Source: JAVBPR01 sp031549485
Lineage (GTDB): Bacteria > Bacillota > Clostridia > Oscillospirales > Feifaniaceae
Direction of reading: 5' to 3'
Assembly (NCBI GenBank): GCA_031549485.1
Contig: JAVBPR010000015.1
Location: 1-64,000 of the forward strand
Length of the DNA stretch: 64,000 bases
Each line of letters begins with the position of its first letter. Within the stretch, counting starts at the first letter, position 1. The translations under genes were made by a program, and so were the position numbers. Positions 7,510 through 15,644 of the stretch are shown one piece after another. A model generated the notes under the pieces. The model was not told where the DNA came from and searched no databases. It was given only the letters and a program-made list of their open reading frames with translations.

Positions 7510-7854
7510 TCATAATCTATTTATTAATTTAAAAATATACCATATAAAATTTGCCGCAAGAAAAAAATAGGCGGGTATTTGGAAAGCCTTTTTCGAGAGA
7601 CAGCCGAGCCGCTGAAAGAATATCACAAAAACAGAGTATAGAACGGGCACGGCAAAGGGAAACAGAGCGAAAGAAGTTTTAAAGTCAAGCCGAAAAAGCG
7701 CGAGTGTCGCCCTTGTGAGTCCGCAGGTCGGGCAGGGGATATGAAAAATTCGCAAAAACGGGCAGCCCGCGCCCGAAAAGGTAATGAAAATGAGCGCCGC
7801 CGCGAAATACAGAAAATAAATCCACGCTTGTTTTGCGGTCATCTTGCTATCCAT
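7510..7854 (-). CDS. DUF2752 family membrane protein
   Basis: 114 residues from the ATG at 7854, which lies four bases after the upstream stop. The frame stays open to 7932, but that would overlap the upstream gene. The DUF2752 signature CPTCGLTRA (about 46-54), preceded by GCPFLRIFHI, lies after the first of three predicted membrane helices. The paired Cys could bind metal or form a disulfide; no function is established. Adjacency to a TM2 gene is commonly noted for this family. Confidence 0.8.
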   Translation of the reverse strand: MDSKMTAKQAWIYFLYFAAALIFITFSGAGCPFLRIFHIPCPTCGLTRATLALFRLDFKTSFALFPFAVPVLYSVFVIFFQRLGCLSKKAFQIPAYFFLAANFIWYIFKLINRL

Positions 7855-7858
7855 AAAG

Positions 7859-8065
7859 CTAAATCTGGAACTCGCTTTTCTCAAAAGTCTGAAGTTTCGG
7901 CTTCGGGAAAATGTCTCGCTTTTGCGGCTCATATTTGAAGCGCAGGCACTTTTGGCTCTCCGAAACGATTCCTTTTTTTGAGCATAAAAGATCGCCCTTA
8001 ACGCTGATATATGAGGAATAGGCGCAAAAACGGCAGGATTTTTCCGCGTTTTTACCGTAAATCAT
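7859..8065 (-). CDS. Conserved small CxxC protein
   Basis: 68 residues. Four Cys in the pattern CRFC...LLC...KC and the ending CLRFKYEPQKRDIFPKPKL resemble a small Clostridia family ending in F-x-Y-D-P-L-K-R-x-P. This suggests a compact zinc- or disulfide-stabilised protein, function unknown. Start ATG with a GGGCGG-like weak SD. First gene of the group leading into DUF2752 (4-base gap) and TM2, so the three are likely cotranscribed. Confidence 0.65.
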   Translation of the reverse strand: MIYGKNAEKSCRFCAYSSYISVKGDLLCSKKGIVSESQKCLRFKYEPQKRDIFPKPKLQTFEKSEFQI

Positions 8066-8159
8066 TTTTATCCGCCCTTTTTAAAAAGTTTATAAAAACA
8101 ATATACCATAAAATTTGCCGGTTGCATAGGGAGGTGGCCGCGTCCTCGCTTACTTACCC

Positions 8160-8627
8160 CTACAGCACATTAATAATCTTTATGCCTTGTTTCTGGGCAT
8201 GTCGGACTGTTTGGCCTGTTCCGCTTTTTTCTTTGCGTAAGGCGCAAATGCAATAATCGGAATGCTCGACCATATAATAATTTCTTTTCCTCATGCAAAA
8301 ATAGCTGTATTCTTCAGAAACATAGATTGTTTCGTCCGCTTCAGCGAGCAAATTCTGATATAACTTTTTCTGCTGTTGCGACCATAAAGCGTCTTGGCTT
8401 TTGCAGGGCAGGGCGAATATCAGGCGGATATTTTTCCCCATTTCCTTTTTTGCAATAATTAAAGAAGCAGCAATTTGATCGAATCCCAAAGCTCCGCCAG
8501 AAATAAAGGTTGTGACGCCTTTGGAGATTAGACTTTCGATTTCGCGGTCAAGATTGCGCGCAATTTTTTCAATTTTATCTGCTGGTAGATGCCTATGCCC
8601 GGTAAAACAGCAAGCAGTTGTTTGCAA
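8160..8627 (-). CDS. SLOG family protein (DUF1273/YpsA-like)
   Basis: 155 residues from a TTG start with a near-perfect SD (AAAGGAGG, nine bases upstream). The N-terminal CCFTGHRHLP and the central FISGGALGFDQIAA are the nucleotide-binding motifs of the SLOG Rossmann-like superfamily (YpsA, DprA, LOG). SLOG proteins are proposed to sense or process nucleotide-derived ligands. Related DUF1273 genes are common on mobile elements. It diverges from an HTH regulator across 112 bases containing two matching palindromes, so it is probably the regulator's target. Confidence 0.8.
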   Translation of the reverse strand: MQTTACCFTGHRHLPADKIEKIARNLDREIESLISKGVTTFISGGALGFDQIAASLIIAKKEMGKNIRLIFALPCKSQDALWSQQQKKLYQNLLAEADETIYVSEEYSYFCMRKRNYYMVEHSDYCICALRKEKSGTGQTVRHAQKQGIKIINVL

Positions 8628-8650
8628 TTTGTGAAACCTCCTTTATTAAA

Positions 8651-8682
8651 ATATTATTGGAGCGTATTTGCTCCAATAATAT
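8651..8682. promoter_or_regulatory. Perfect palindromic operator 1 (GGAGC-N6-GCTCC)
   Basis: 13-bp arms (8651-8663 and 8670-8682) separated by GTATTT. Candidate promoters overlap it in both directions: plus strand TTGCTC (8668-8673), 17 bp, TATGAG (8691-8696); minus strand TTGGAG, 17 bp, TATTTT. Likely bound by the HTH protein encoded at 8740. Confidence 0.75.
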
Positions 8683-8706
8683 CACGAGGCTATGAGAAAA
8701 TCAATA

Positions 8707-8722
8707 GGAGCATATAAGCTCC
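8707..8722. promoter_or_regulatory. Palindromic operator 2 (GGAGC-N6-GCTCC)
   Basis: Same core as operator 1 (GGAGC, ATATAA, GCTCC), with centres 48 bp apart. It lies between the inferred start of transcription and the HTH gene's ribosome site, as expected for negative autoregulation. Confidence 0.65.
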
Positions 8723-8739
8723 AAAAAGGAGGGTTTTCC

Positions 8740-8988
8740 ATGGCAACTAAATTAAAACAAGATGTTTCTATCGGCGCTAATTTAAAGAAATTCCGACTAG
8801 CTACTGGTATGTCCCAAGAAATTGTCGCGGCTAAATTGCAAACACAGGGACTTGATGTTCACAGAAAAATTATTTCACAAATGGAATTGGGCGAGTACAG
8901 TATTCGGGTGAGTGTTCTTCTAGCATTGGCTGATTTATATAAAACGCCTATACAGGATTTCTTTGTTAATTTAGAGCGGTACGAATAA
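8740..8988 (+). CDS. XRE-family HTH transcriptional regulator
   Basis: 82 residues from the ATG at 8740 (AAGGAGG eight bases upstream). The frame is open to 8692 but that has no ribosome site. Almost the whole protein is a Cro/C1-type helix-turn-helix: ANLKKFRLATGMSQEIVAAKL (helices 1-2), KIISQMELGE (recognition helix and turn) and VLLALADLYKTPIQDFF (helices 4-5). It probably represses itself and the divergent SLOG gene through the two GGAGC-N6-GCTCC sites. Monocistronic, with its own terminator. Confidence 0.85.
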   Translation: MATKLKQDVSIGANLKKFRLATGMSQEIVAAKLQTQGLDVHRKIISQMELGEYSIRVSVLLALADLYKTPIQDFFVNLERYE

Positions 8989-9026
8989 TCTATATAGCCT
9001 TTTTCAATCTGAACATAATATACGAT

Positions 9027-9061
9027 AAAAAAACGGCAGACAGTTTTGTCCGCCGTTTTTT
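9027..9061 (+). terminator. Terminator of the HTH gene
   Basis: AAAACGGC-GAC pairs with GTC-GCCGTTTT (single A/C mismatch) around an AGTTTT loop, followed by a T run. Confidence 0.8.
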
Positions 9062-9210
9062 GTGTGCAAATACATATTCGCGTTCTTTTTATTCAATGCC
9101 GGTGAAGCCGGCTTTTGTAACTATTAACCGGCAACCGGTACTGCTTCAGCGTCCCGGCTTCTTTCAAAGAATAGAATTTTGAAAGTGTTGTTATTTTAAT
9201 AAGGCCAATC

Positions 9211-9879
9211 TTAGAAATCGCGCTTTTTATAAAACGCCAATGCCGCATGATAGGAAATTATCATAATTACAGACCATATTGCGATGCCCATTAAATAGGA
9301 AATTAGCGTATTTGCCGCCGCCCATTCCAAAATAAATGCAAGCGACTGCGTCTTGCTTCTTAGCATGCCCGTGAATAAAAATATCGCCAAAGGAAATCCG
9401 ACAAAGGGCAAGTAGGCCGCAAACTTTGCTTTTGCATAGCCGAGTTTAAAGTAAAGCGGAAGCTGAAAGGCTTGAAGTATGCTAAAAATTATAAATACAA
9501 CCAAAGCGACAATAAGGGATTCTTGCAGGTTAAACTCTTTTTGCATTGCCGTAAGTATGATAAATGAAATAAGTAACGAAACAAGTCCGGCGCACAGGTC
9601 AACAATCAAAGCAAAAAGATATCGTCCAAATACAACGGTCCTTCGTGTTAGAGAAAGAGTAGCATACAGCGAGTCGATGCCGTTTTTTTCACCTACGGCA
9701 AAAGGATAACTGACATATAAAGTACCGAAAACCATAGTCATTCCAATTGCCGTGACACCCTCGCCGGAAGTTATTATCATAACAAGAGCGACAGCGGCAA
9801 AAATAATCATATTTTTAACCGTTATGTACGGTTTAATTGTAATGAAATCCAGTTTTACGAAAGAAAGTGTTCTACTCAT
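9211..9879 (-). CDS. ABC-2 type transporter permease
   Basis: 222 residues with six predicted membrane helices (about 20-38, 43-60, 87-108, 117-140, 150-170, 190-212), typical of ABC-2 permeases paired with a GntR/YtrA regulator. SD AAGGAGG precedes the ATG, whose first bases overlap the end of the ATPase gene (8 bases). It should form an exporter with the ATPase encoded upstream; the substrate is unknown. In related systems it is often a cell-envelope-active compound. Confidence 0.85.
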   Translation of the reverse strand: MSRTLSFVKLDFITIKPYITVKNMIIFAAVALVMIITSGEGVTAIGMTMVFGTLYVSYPFAVGEKNGIDSLYATLSLTRRTVVFGRYLFALIVDLCAGLVSLLISFIILTAMQKEFNLQESLIVALVVFIIFSILQAFQLPLYFKLGYAKAKFAAYLPFVGFPLAIFLFTGMLRSKTQSLAFILEWAAANTLISYLMGIAIWSVIMIISYHAALAFYKKRDF

Positions 9880-10735
9880 GCGTTTTCGCCTCCTTATTCA
9901 TGAAAATAATAATTTCTTCCAGCGTAATAGATTCTATCAGGAGGCTTTTGGGTAACTGCTTAACATTCGATAATTCGGTCATACCCTCAAAGCCGGTGCT
10001 GTGTTCTCGAAGGCCGATAATGAGCTTTTTTTGTTCTGCGTTAATATCTTGAAGACCGCCTTTCACCGACACGTATTTTTCAAGCAGCTCCTCTTTTAGG
10101 CCCGAAAAAACAATGCTTCCGTCCAGTATAAATGTAATGTAGTCTGCAATTTTCTCAAGGTCGGCGGTGATGTGCGTGGAAAATAAAATGCTGTGATTTT
10201 CATCCGCAACAAAATCACCGAGAAGTTCGCAGAGTTCGTCGCGCGCCACGGGATCAAGTCCGCTCGTGGGTTCGTCGAGTATCAGCAGCTTCGCTTCATG
10301 CGATAGGGCAACGGCAAGCATCAGCTTCACTTTCATGCCCCGTGACAGCTCTTTAACCTTTTTCTTTTTTTCAATGCCGAAGTTTTTAAGCAGTTTAGTA
10401 TATTGCTCTTTGTTCCAACGAGTATAAAACGGCGCAACCGCGGCTTCTACATCGGCTATTGTCCAGTCGTCCACATAAAAAGGAGAATCCATAACAACGC
10501 CGATATCCGCATTTATTTTTGCGGAATTATCCTTATTGTCTTTTCCGAAAATTTTGATATCACCGGACAGATAGTTTACCATGTTCAAAATAGATTTGAT
10601 TGTCGTTGTTTTTCCTGCGCCGTTCGGTCCGATAAATCCCATAATATAGCCGGACGGTATATTTAAGGATACGTCTTTGAGCGAAAAGGTTTCAAAGCTT
10701 TTATTTAAGCTATGCACTTCCAAAATATTACTCAT
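9872..10735 (-). CDS. ABC transporter ATP-binding protein
   Basis: 287 residues from the ATG at 10735, which has AAGGAGG six bases upstream. The frame is open to 10774 but that lies inside the regulator gene without an SD. Walker A GPNGAGKTT (about 34-42), signature LSRGMKVKL (about 132), Walker B LLILDEP and the H-loop STH. The ABC-2 class C-terminal extension of about 70 residues follows. Cytosolic ATPase of the exporter with the permease at 9211. It overlaps the regulator upstream by 8 bases and the permease downstream by 8 bases: a tightly coupled three-gene operon. Confidence 0.9.
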   Translation of the reverse strand: MSNILEVHSLNKSFETFSLKDVSLNIPSGYIMGFIGPNGAGKTTTIKSILNMVNYLSGDIKIFGKDNKDNSAKINADIGVVMDSPFYVDDWTIADVEAAVAPFYTRWNKEQYTKLLKNFGIEKKKKVKELSRGMKVKLMLAVALSHEAKLLILDEPTSGLDPVARDELCELLGDFVADENHSILFSTHITADLEKIADYITFILDGSIVFSGLKEELLEKYVSVKGGLQDINAEQKKLIIGLREHSTGFEGMTELSNVKQLPKSLLIESITLEEIIIFMNKEAKTHE

Positions 10736-11111
10736 AAATTTCCTCCTTATAGAGTACATGCATAATTTCGGCAACCTCGTCCTTAGAAATCCCGGCTGCC
10801 TTGGCGGCGGTTATTGCTGATGTTAAAGCGTCCTCTATTTTGCGAAGCGCGTTTTCTCTGGCAAGTTCTTTGTTTCGCGGAAGGACATAACAGCCTTTTC
10901 CCTGGACATTGACGACAAAACCTTCTTCTTGCAAATCGCTGTATGCACGAGTCGTTGTTATAACGCTGATTTTTAATTCTTTGGCAAGTTGGCGAATTGA
11001 CGGCAACAGGTCGTCTTCTTTAAGCTCGCCGGAAAAGACAGCTTCTTTGACCTGTGCTTTTATCTGCTCATATATAGGAATACTTAAGCGGTTAGAGACT
11101 ATTATTTTCAA
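10728..11111 (-). CDS. GntR family regulator, YtrA subfamily
   Basis: 127 residues: an N-terminal winged helix (about 1-75) with PIYEQIKAQVKEAV, LPSIRQLAKEL and VITTTRAYSDLQEEGF, followed by a short helical effector/dimerisation tail of about 50 residues, which is the YtrA hallmark. These proteins repress their own ABC-transporter operon until an envelope stress or antibiotic signal appears. First gene of the operon, preceded by a consensus promoter. An AT-rich stretch between -10 and the start (TAATATTA, TATACAGTATA) could be the operator. Confidence 0.9.
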   Translation of the reverse strand: MKIIVSNRLSIPIYEQIKAQVKEAVFSGELKEDDLLPSIRQLAKELKISVITTTRAYSDLQEEGFVVNVQGKGCYVLPRNKELARENALRKIEDALTSAITAAKAAGISKDEVAEIMHVLYKEEIYE

Positions 11112-11145
11112 ATCAGCACCTCACTTAATATTAACACTTATATAC

Positions 11146-11174
11146 AGTATAATCACCGTTTGCGCCTTTGTCAA
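11146..11174 (-). promoter_or_regulatory. SigA promoter of the GntR/ABC operon
   Basis: On the minus strand, perfect TTGACA (11174-11169), a 17-bp spacer and TATACT (11151-11146), 35 bases upstream of the regulator start. The sequence just downstream is palindrome-rich, fitting autoregulation. Confidence 0.8.
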
Positions 11175-11240
11175 TAATTACTATTTTCCGAAAATGATAT
11201 TGAAACTAATTTAATATGAACTTTTGGTTTTAGTGAGAAT

Positions 11241-11275
11241 AAAAGCAGGACAAATACTTGCCCTGCTTTTATGAT
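11241..11275 (-). terminator. Terminator downstream of ylbJ
   Basis: AAAAGCAGG (11241-11249) pairs with CCTGCTTTT (11262-11270). On the minus strand the stem is followed by TTATTCTC. It lies 21 bases after the ylbJ stop. Confidence 0.7.
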
Positions 11276-11291
11276 TTTATATTTTACTTTT

Positions 11292-12410
11292 TTAATTTAT
11301 TTTGCGCCTGTATCGGACTAAAAATAAAAACATAATAGAAAACAAGACGGCCGAAAAAAGGGCGGGCATAAAAGAAATTTTTGCGCTGAGGTTTGCGATA
11401 TGCGTCGCAAAAGCAGGAATATCGGCGGCGAAAATTTTCATATAAACAAAGGTGAGCAGAGCGGCAAAAGCTCCGTGAAGAAGTTTTCCCGAAAGATAAA
11501 GCCGCGGCGAGATTCCCGTCCCGCTAAGGAAAGAGATAACCTGAAAATGAATGGCAAATCCTGAAAAACCGCAGAGCGCCGCGACGGCGGGGAGTGTGGA
11601 ATTTCCGAAAAGCGAGAGTGCGGAAATTCCGGATGTCATCTCCAAAATCCCGTTTAAAAATGCGGTGGCAAATTCCTGCGAGATATTAAAAAAACTGGCG
11701 GCAGAGATGAGATTCGCCAAAAAATCGGTTATCCCCGCCGCGCCGAGCAGCGCGGAAGCGCAGCCGAAAAAAACGACAAAAGCGCAAATGCTGAAAATCG
11801 TCGCCGCGCCGCCTTGCACCGCTTTCGCAAGGGAACTTGCAAAAGAAGTGTATTGAAAAGCGGTTTTTTTCGTTTTTCCGCGCGGGGCTTCATTATGCTT
11901 TGCCGCTTTCCCGAAAAAAATGCCGACCGAAACAGAGGCGAGGATATGGCAGATATACAGCGCGGCGCCGAGCTTTGCACTGCCGAACAGCGCCGCGCCG
12001 ACCGCCGAAATCATAAAAGCGGGGCTGGCGTTATTTGAAAACGCGCAAAGTCTCTCGGCCTCGCTTTTTGTGCAGAGCCCTTTGTCGTAAAGCGCGATCG
12101 CTGTTTTTGCGCCGACAGGATAACCGCAGAGAAGGCCGAGGAGAAAAGCCGGGGCGCACGAGCCGGGAAGATTAAAAAGCGGCCGCATCAAAAAATCAAA
12201 AAAACCGCCAATTTTTTCCGCAGTTTTATATTCGATTAAAAAAGATGAGAGGACAAGAAAGGGGAAAAGCGCGGGGATAAGGACCTTGCCGCAAAGAGAG
12301 AGCGAGTTTGCGACCGATGTTTTCACCGCGTCGGGGTAAAGCAGCAGCGAAAAGAGAAGGAAAAGAGCAAAAAAAGAATAAAGAAAAAATTTAAACTTTT
12401 GTTTGTGCAA
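11292..12410 (-). CDS. ylbJ: Sporulation integral membrane protein YlbJ
   Basis: 372 residues from a TTG start at 12410, preferred because GAGGTG lies six bases upstream. A GTG at 12419 would sit inside that SD. Nucleoside-recognition/Gate domain membrane protein with about 8-10 helices. Family motifs include LIPALFPFLVLSSF, LLGLLCGYPVGAKT and FSNNASPAFMISAVG. In Bacillus, YlbJ is a sporulation membrane protein needed for spore cortex or heat resistance. It is divergent from yqfC, another sporulation gene, with only 216 bases between. Confidence 0.85.
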   Translation of the reverse strand: MHKQKFKFFLYSFFALFLLFSLLLYPDAVKTSVANSLSLCGKVLIPALFPFLVLSSFLIEYKTAEKIGGFFDFLMRPLFNLPGSCAPAFLLGLLCGYPVGAKTAIALYDKGLCTKSEAERLCAFSNNASPAFMISAVGAALFGSAKLGAALYICHILASVSVGIFFGKAAKHNEAPRGKTKKTAFQYTSFASSLAKAVQGGAATIFSICAFVVFFGCASALLGAAGITDFLANLISAASFFNISQEFATAFLNGILEMTSGISALSLFGNSTLPAVAALCGFSGFAIHFQVISFLSGTGISPRLYLSGKLLHGAFAALLTFVYMKIFAADIPAFATHIANLSAKISFMPALFSAVLFSIMFLFLVRYRRKIN

Positions 12411-12457
12411 TAAAATCACCTCGCTTTAAATATATTATCTAATAAGGCAAAAAATTA

Positions 12458-12491
12458 GAGGTGACGTCGCGATTTTTCGCGTTATCACCTC
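12458..12491. repeat. Inverted repeat in the ylbJ-yqfC divergent region
   Basis: GAGGTGA (12458-12464) and TCACCTC (12485-12491) flank a second pair, CGCG (12468-12471) and CGCG (12478-12481). It could be an operator or a leader hairpin; the outer arm copies the GAGGTGA used as the ylbJ ribosome site. Confidence 0.5.
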
Positions 12492-12626
12492 CGAATGCAC
12501 ACGAAAGCGAGCAGGAAGATGCCTGCATACGCATTTCGGCGCAAAAATCTCTTGTCACTTCTTGCCCTGCCGATAAGAGTTTTGATTATAATTTGTGCCG
12601 ATGCAGGGCGGCGGAACGGAGATCTT

Positions 12627-12923
12627 ATGGCTAAAAACAGCGTAAGGCGCAAAATTGCCGAAAGGTATAATGTTGCGCTGGCTAAAAATACCGAAATTCC
12701 GATAGACGCGCTTAACGGCTCGCATATCGAAATACTTTCAAATAACGAGCTTTCGATAGACGGGCAAAAAGGGCTGCTTGTTTTCTCGGATAACGAGATA
12801 AAATTCTCGCTCGGCGATAAAAATATTTTGATAAGCGGAAATAAACTTGATATCCGGCAGATAACGGCGGACGCGGCGGTAATAGCGGGCGTTATCGAAA
12901 AAATCGAATTTCAAGTTTTGTGA
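12627..12923 (+). CDS. yqfC: Sporulation protein YqfC
   Basis: 98 residues from the ATG at 12627 (CGGAG just upstream). The long upstream open frame is not conserved-looking and lacks an SD. The YabP/YqfC family pattern is visible: IEILSNNELSIDG, LLVFSDNEIKF and ISGNKLDIRQITADAAVIAG. It is the usual partner of yqfD, which follows 10 bases later, and is expected to be expressed in the mother cell. Function in spore formation not defined biochemically. Confidence 0.85.
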   Translation: MAKNSVRRKIAERYNVALAKNTEIPIDALNGSHIEILSNNELSIDGQKGLLVFSDNEIKFSLGDKNILISGNKLDIRQITADAAVIAGVIEKIEFQVL

Positions 12924-12933
12924 GGAGGAAACA

Positions 12934-14142
12934 ATGATTCTTTCTTTACTGCGTTTTTTCGCGGGAACGGTGCGAGTCGAATTCGACAGCTATAAAAGCG
13001 AGCGGCTTTTCAACCTTTTGGCGCTAAAAAAGATAAATTTTTGGAACATAGAAAACCGCGGCGAAAAAATAAGGATAACCCTCACGAAAAAGGGTTTTAA
13101 AATGCTGCCGCTTCTCGCCGAAACGGCGGGGGTTAAAACATCGGTCGTAAAGAAAACGGGTTTCCCGTTTTTTATGCAAAAAATAAAAAAGAGAGCGGTT
13201 CTCATCGCAGGCGTATTTTTCTTTATATTTACCGTTTATTTTATGAGCGGATTTATCTGGTCAATTTCGGTGGACGGCAACGAAACAATTTCAAGCGACG
13301 AGATTATTTACGCGCTTGAACAAAGAGGTTTTAAAACGGGCGTTATGTCGGGAAAATTTGATTACAGAACGCTTTGCGACGAAATTCGGCTTGATATGCC
13401 GCAGCTTATGTGGATTGCCATAAACGTAAAGGGCAGCAAGGCGGAGGTTTCGGTAAGGGAACGGGTGGAAATGCCCGAGATGGTCGATATTTCAAGCCCG
13501 AGTGACATAGTTGCCGCAAAAGACGGAATAATAATCAAAAGCGAAATCGCCGACGGCACTATTCTCACGCCTGTCGAATCGGTCGTCCGCGAGGGACAGC
13601 TTTGCGTCTCGGGAATCATCGAAAGCGAAACGGCGGGGCGAAGAACGGTTGCCGCAAGGGGCAGGCTTTTTGCGAGAACCGAGACGAAAATAATCTCGGA
13701 ATCGCCCGAAAATGTGGCAAAAAACGAATACACCGGCAGGGAGAAAACGCGCAGAACGCTGCGCCTTTTCGACACCGAGCTCAATTTGTTTTTTAAAAGT
13801 AGCATTCCCTATGAAAACTATGATAAAATTGCAAGTATAAAAGAGCTTTGTATCGGCGGAAACCTCTATCTCCCGGTCGCCATAAAAACCGAGAGGTTTC
13901 TTGAATACACGCCCGGTCTCGAGCCGCTGGGGTATGAACAGCAGCTGCATATTTGCAGAGAGCGCAGAAACGAGCTTTTTGCGGCGAAATATCCCGGCGC
14001 CGTTATTGAAGAAGTTTTCGAGGATGTTAAAAGCGAGAACGGAAAAATGATTTTAGAGAGCACGGTTGTCGCTGTTGAAGACATAGCGGTGCGCGTTCCT
14101 CTTGATTTGCAGAGGCTTGCGCCTCCGCCCGAAACGGAATAA
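12934..14142 (+). CDS. yqfD: Sporulation protein YqfD
   Basis: 402 residues, normal length. One membrane helix (about 88-110, AVLIAGVFFFIFTVYFMSG) separates a cytosolic N-domain from a large extracytoplasmic beta-rich region with YqfD motifs (FIWSISVDGNE, LMWIAINVKGSKAEVSVRER, DIVAAKDGIIIKSEI). Mother-cell sporulation membrane protein, function not known in detail. Strong SD (GAGGAGG). It sits between yqfC and phoH, as in many Firmicutes. Confidence 0.9.
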   Translation: MILSLLRFFAGTVRVEFDSYKSERLFNLLALKKINFWNIENRGEKIRITLTKKGFKMLPLLAETAGVKTSVVKKTGFPFFMQKIKKRAVLIAGVFFFIFTVYFMSGFIWSISVDGNETISSDEIIYALEQRGFKTGVMSGKFDYRTLCDEIRLDMPQLMWIAINVKGSKAEVSVRERVEMPEMVDISSPSDIVAAKDGIIIKSEIADGTILTPVESVVREGQLCVSGIIESETAGRRTVAARGRLFARTETKIISESPENVAKNEYTGREKTRRTLRLFDTELNLFFKSSIPYENYDKIASIKELCIGGNLYLPVAIKTERFLEYTPGLEPLGYEQQLHICRERRNELFAAKYPGAVIEEVFEDVKSENGKMILESTVVAVEDIAVRVPLDLQRLAPPPETE

Positions 14143-14158
14143 AAAACTAAGGAGATTT

Positions 14159-15151
14159 ATGGATAAGATTATCAGTGTCGACCGTCTTGAAAGCATTATC
14201 GGCGTGTTCGGAAGTTTTGACGAAAATATCAAAATGATTGAAAAGGCTTTCGGCGTGACCGTTGTGATTCGCGGCGGCGAAGTAAAGGTCAGCGGCGACA
14301 TCTATGAGGCGGAGCAGGCGGGCAGGGTTATCGAGCATCTTCTTGCCTATGCCGCGAAAGGCGAGCAGATAAAAGAGCAGACGGTGACCTATCTTATCGA
14401 GCTTGTCTCCGAGGGGATGGACGAAAAAGCGCAGGCGCTTGCATCGGACAGCATTTGCATAACCGCAAAAGGCAAACCGGTAAAGGCGAAAACCCTCGGT
14501 CAAAAAGAATATATCGAGGCGATAAAAACAAATACGATAACAATAGGGGTTGGTCCTGCCGGAACCGGCAAGACCTATCTCGCCGTCGCAATGGCGGTCA
14601 CCGCATTTCGGGACAAGCAGGTAAACAGGATTATCCTTACCCGTCCCGCGGTCGAGGCGGGTGAAAAGCTCGGATTTTTGCCGGGGGATTTGCAGACGAA
14701 GGTCGATCCCTATCTGCGCCCGCTTTACGACGCGCTTTTCGAGATGCTCGGTGCCGATGTTTATCACAAATATTTGGAGCGCGGGAATATCGAAATCGCC
14801 CCGCTCGCTTATATGAGGGGACGAACCCTTGATGACGCATTCATCATTCTCGACGAGGCGCAGAACACAACGCCGGAGCAGATGAAGATGTTTCTCACAA
14901 GGCTCGGATTTAATTCAAAGGCGATAATCACCGGCGACGTAACCCAAATCGATATTGCCGACGGAAAGAAAAGCGGGCTTATAGAGGCTATTAAAATCCT
15001 TGAAAAGGTCGAGGATATAAGGATTTGCCGTCTAAATGAAAGAGACGTTGTGCGGCACAAACTCGTCCAGCGCATCATCAAGGCATATGCAAAATACGAC
15101 GAGCAAAAGACGAAAAACAGCGCGAAAAAATATATAAGAAAGACAAAATAA
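14159..15151 (+). CDS. PhoH family protein
   Basis: 330 residues from the ATG at 14159 (AAGGAG six bases upstream). The N-terminal part (1-115) includes a KH-like region. The PhoH ATPase domain (about 115-320) has Walker A GPAGTGKTYLA, RPAVEAGEKLGFLPGDL, Walker B FIILDEAQN and the TGD/TQID motif. A predicted ATPase/RNA helicase-like protein linked with RNA metabolism and the neighbouring ybeY endoribonuclease, which starts one base after its stop. Confidence 0.9.
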   Translation: MDKIISVDRLESIIGVFGSFDENIKMIEKAFGVTVVIRGGEVKVSGDIYEAEQAGRVIEHLLAYAAKGEQIKEQTVTYLIELVSEGMDEKAQALASDSICITAKGKPVKAKTLGQKEYIEAIKTNTITIGVGPAGTGKTYLAVAMAVTAFRDKQVNRIILTRPAVEAGEKLGFLPGDLQTKVDPYLRPLYDALFEMLGADVYHKYLERGNIEIAPLAYMRGRTLDDAFIILDEAQNTTPEQMKMFLTRLGFNSKAIITGDVTQIDIADGKKSGLIEAIKILEKVEDIRICRLNERDVVRHKLVQRIIKAYAKYDEQKTKNSAKKYIRKTK

Positions 15152-15152
15152 A

Positions 15153-15644
15153 ATGGTAACTTTTCATAATGACCAAAGAACCTTTGATATTTCGCCGGAA
15201 CTTGAGAAACTTATAATTGCGGCCGCGGACAAGGCCGTTTCGGGCGAGGGAATAAAAGAGGGTTACGAGATAGACCTCATTTTTGCCTCCGAAAAAAGGA
15301 TGCGCGAGATTAACAGGCAGACAAGGGAAATAGACAAAGTAACCGACGTTTTGTCCTTTCCGATGGGCGAAAACGGGCAGTATGATAAAAACCCCGAAAC
15401 CGGGCTTTTGCAGCTCGGCGACATAATGCTTTCGCTTTCGGCGGCCGACAGGCAGGCGCGGGAATTCGGGCATTCTTTCGAGCGCGAAGTGTGCTATCTT
15501 TCGGTGCATTCGGTGCTTCATCTTTTGGGATATGACCACGAGGACGAAAAAGGCAAAAAAGAAATGCGGAAAAAAGAAGAAACGGCGCTTGCGGCTGTCG
15601 GGCTGCTGCGGGAAGAAAGCGGAAAGATTGCCGCTGCAAAGTAA
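15153..15644 (+). CDS. ybeY: rRNA maturation endoribonuclease YbeY
   Basis: 163 residues, typical length. The zinc-binding H-x3-H-x5-H motif is clear as HSVLHLLGYDH (about 122-132). Upstream are the conserved INRQTREIDKVTDVLSFP and LGDIMLSL segments. A metal-dependent single-strand RNase that matures the 16S rRNA 3' end and takes part in ribosome quality control. It is translationally coupled to phoH. Its last codons and stop appear to be the source of the degenerate direct repeats that follow. Confidence 0.95.
   Translation: MVTFHNDQRTFDISPELEKLIIAAADKAVSGEGIKEGYEIDLIFASEKRMREINRQTREIDKVTDVLSFPMGENGQYDKNPETGLLQLGDIMLSLSAADRQAREFGHSFEREVCYLSVHSVLHLLGYDHEDEKGKKEMRKKEETALAAVGLLREESGKIAAAK

Noticed and set aside
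12495..12626. 44-codon extension of YqfC
   Set aside because: Lies after a hairpin, has no SD and lacks YqfC-like sequence; the ATG at 12627 has a CGGAG site.
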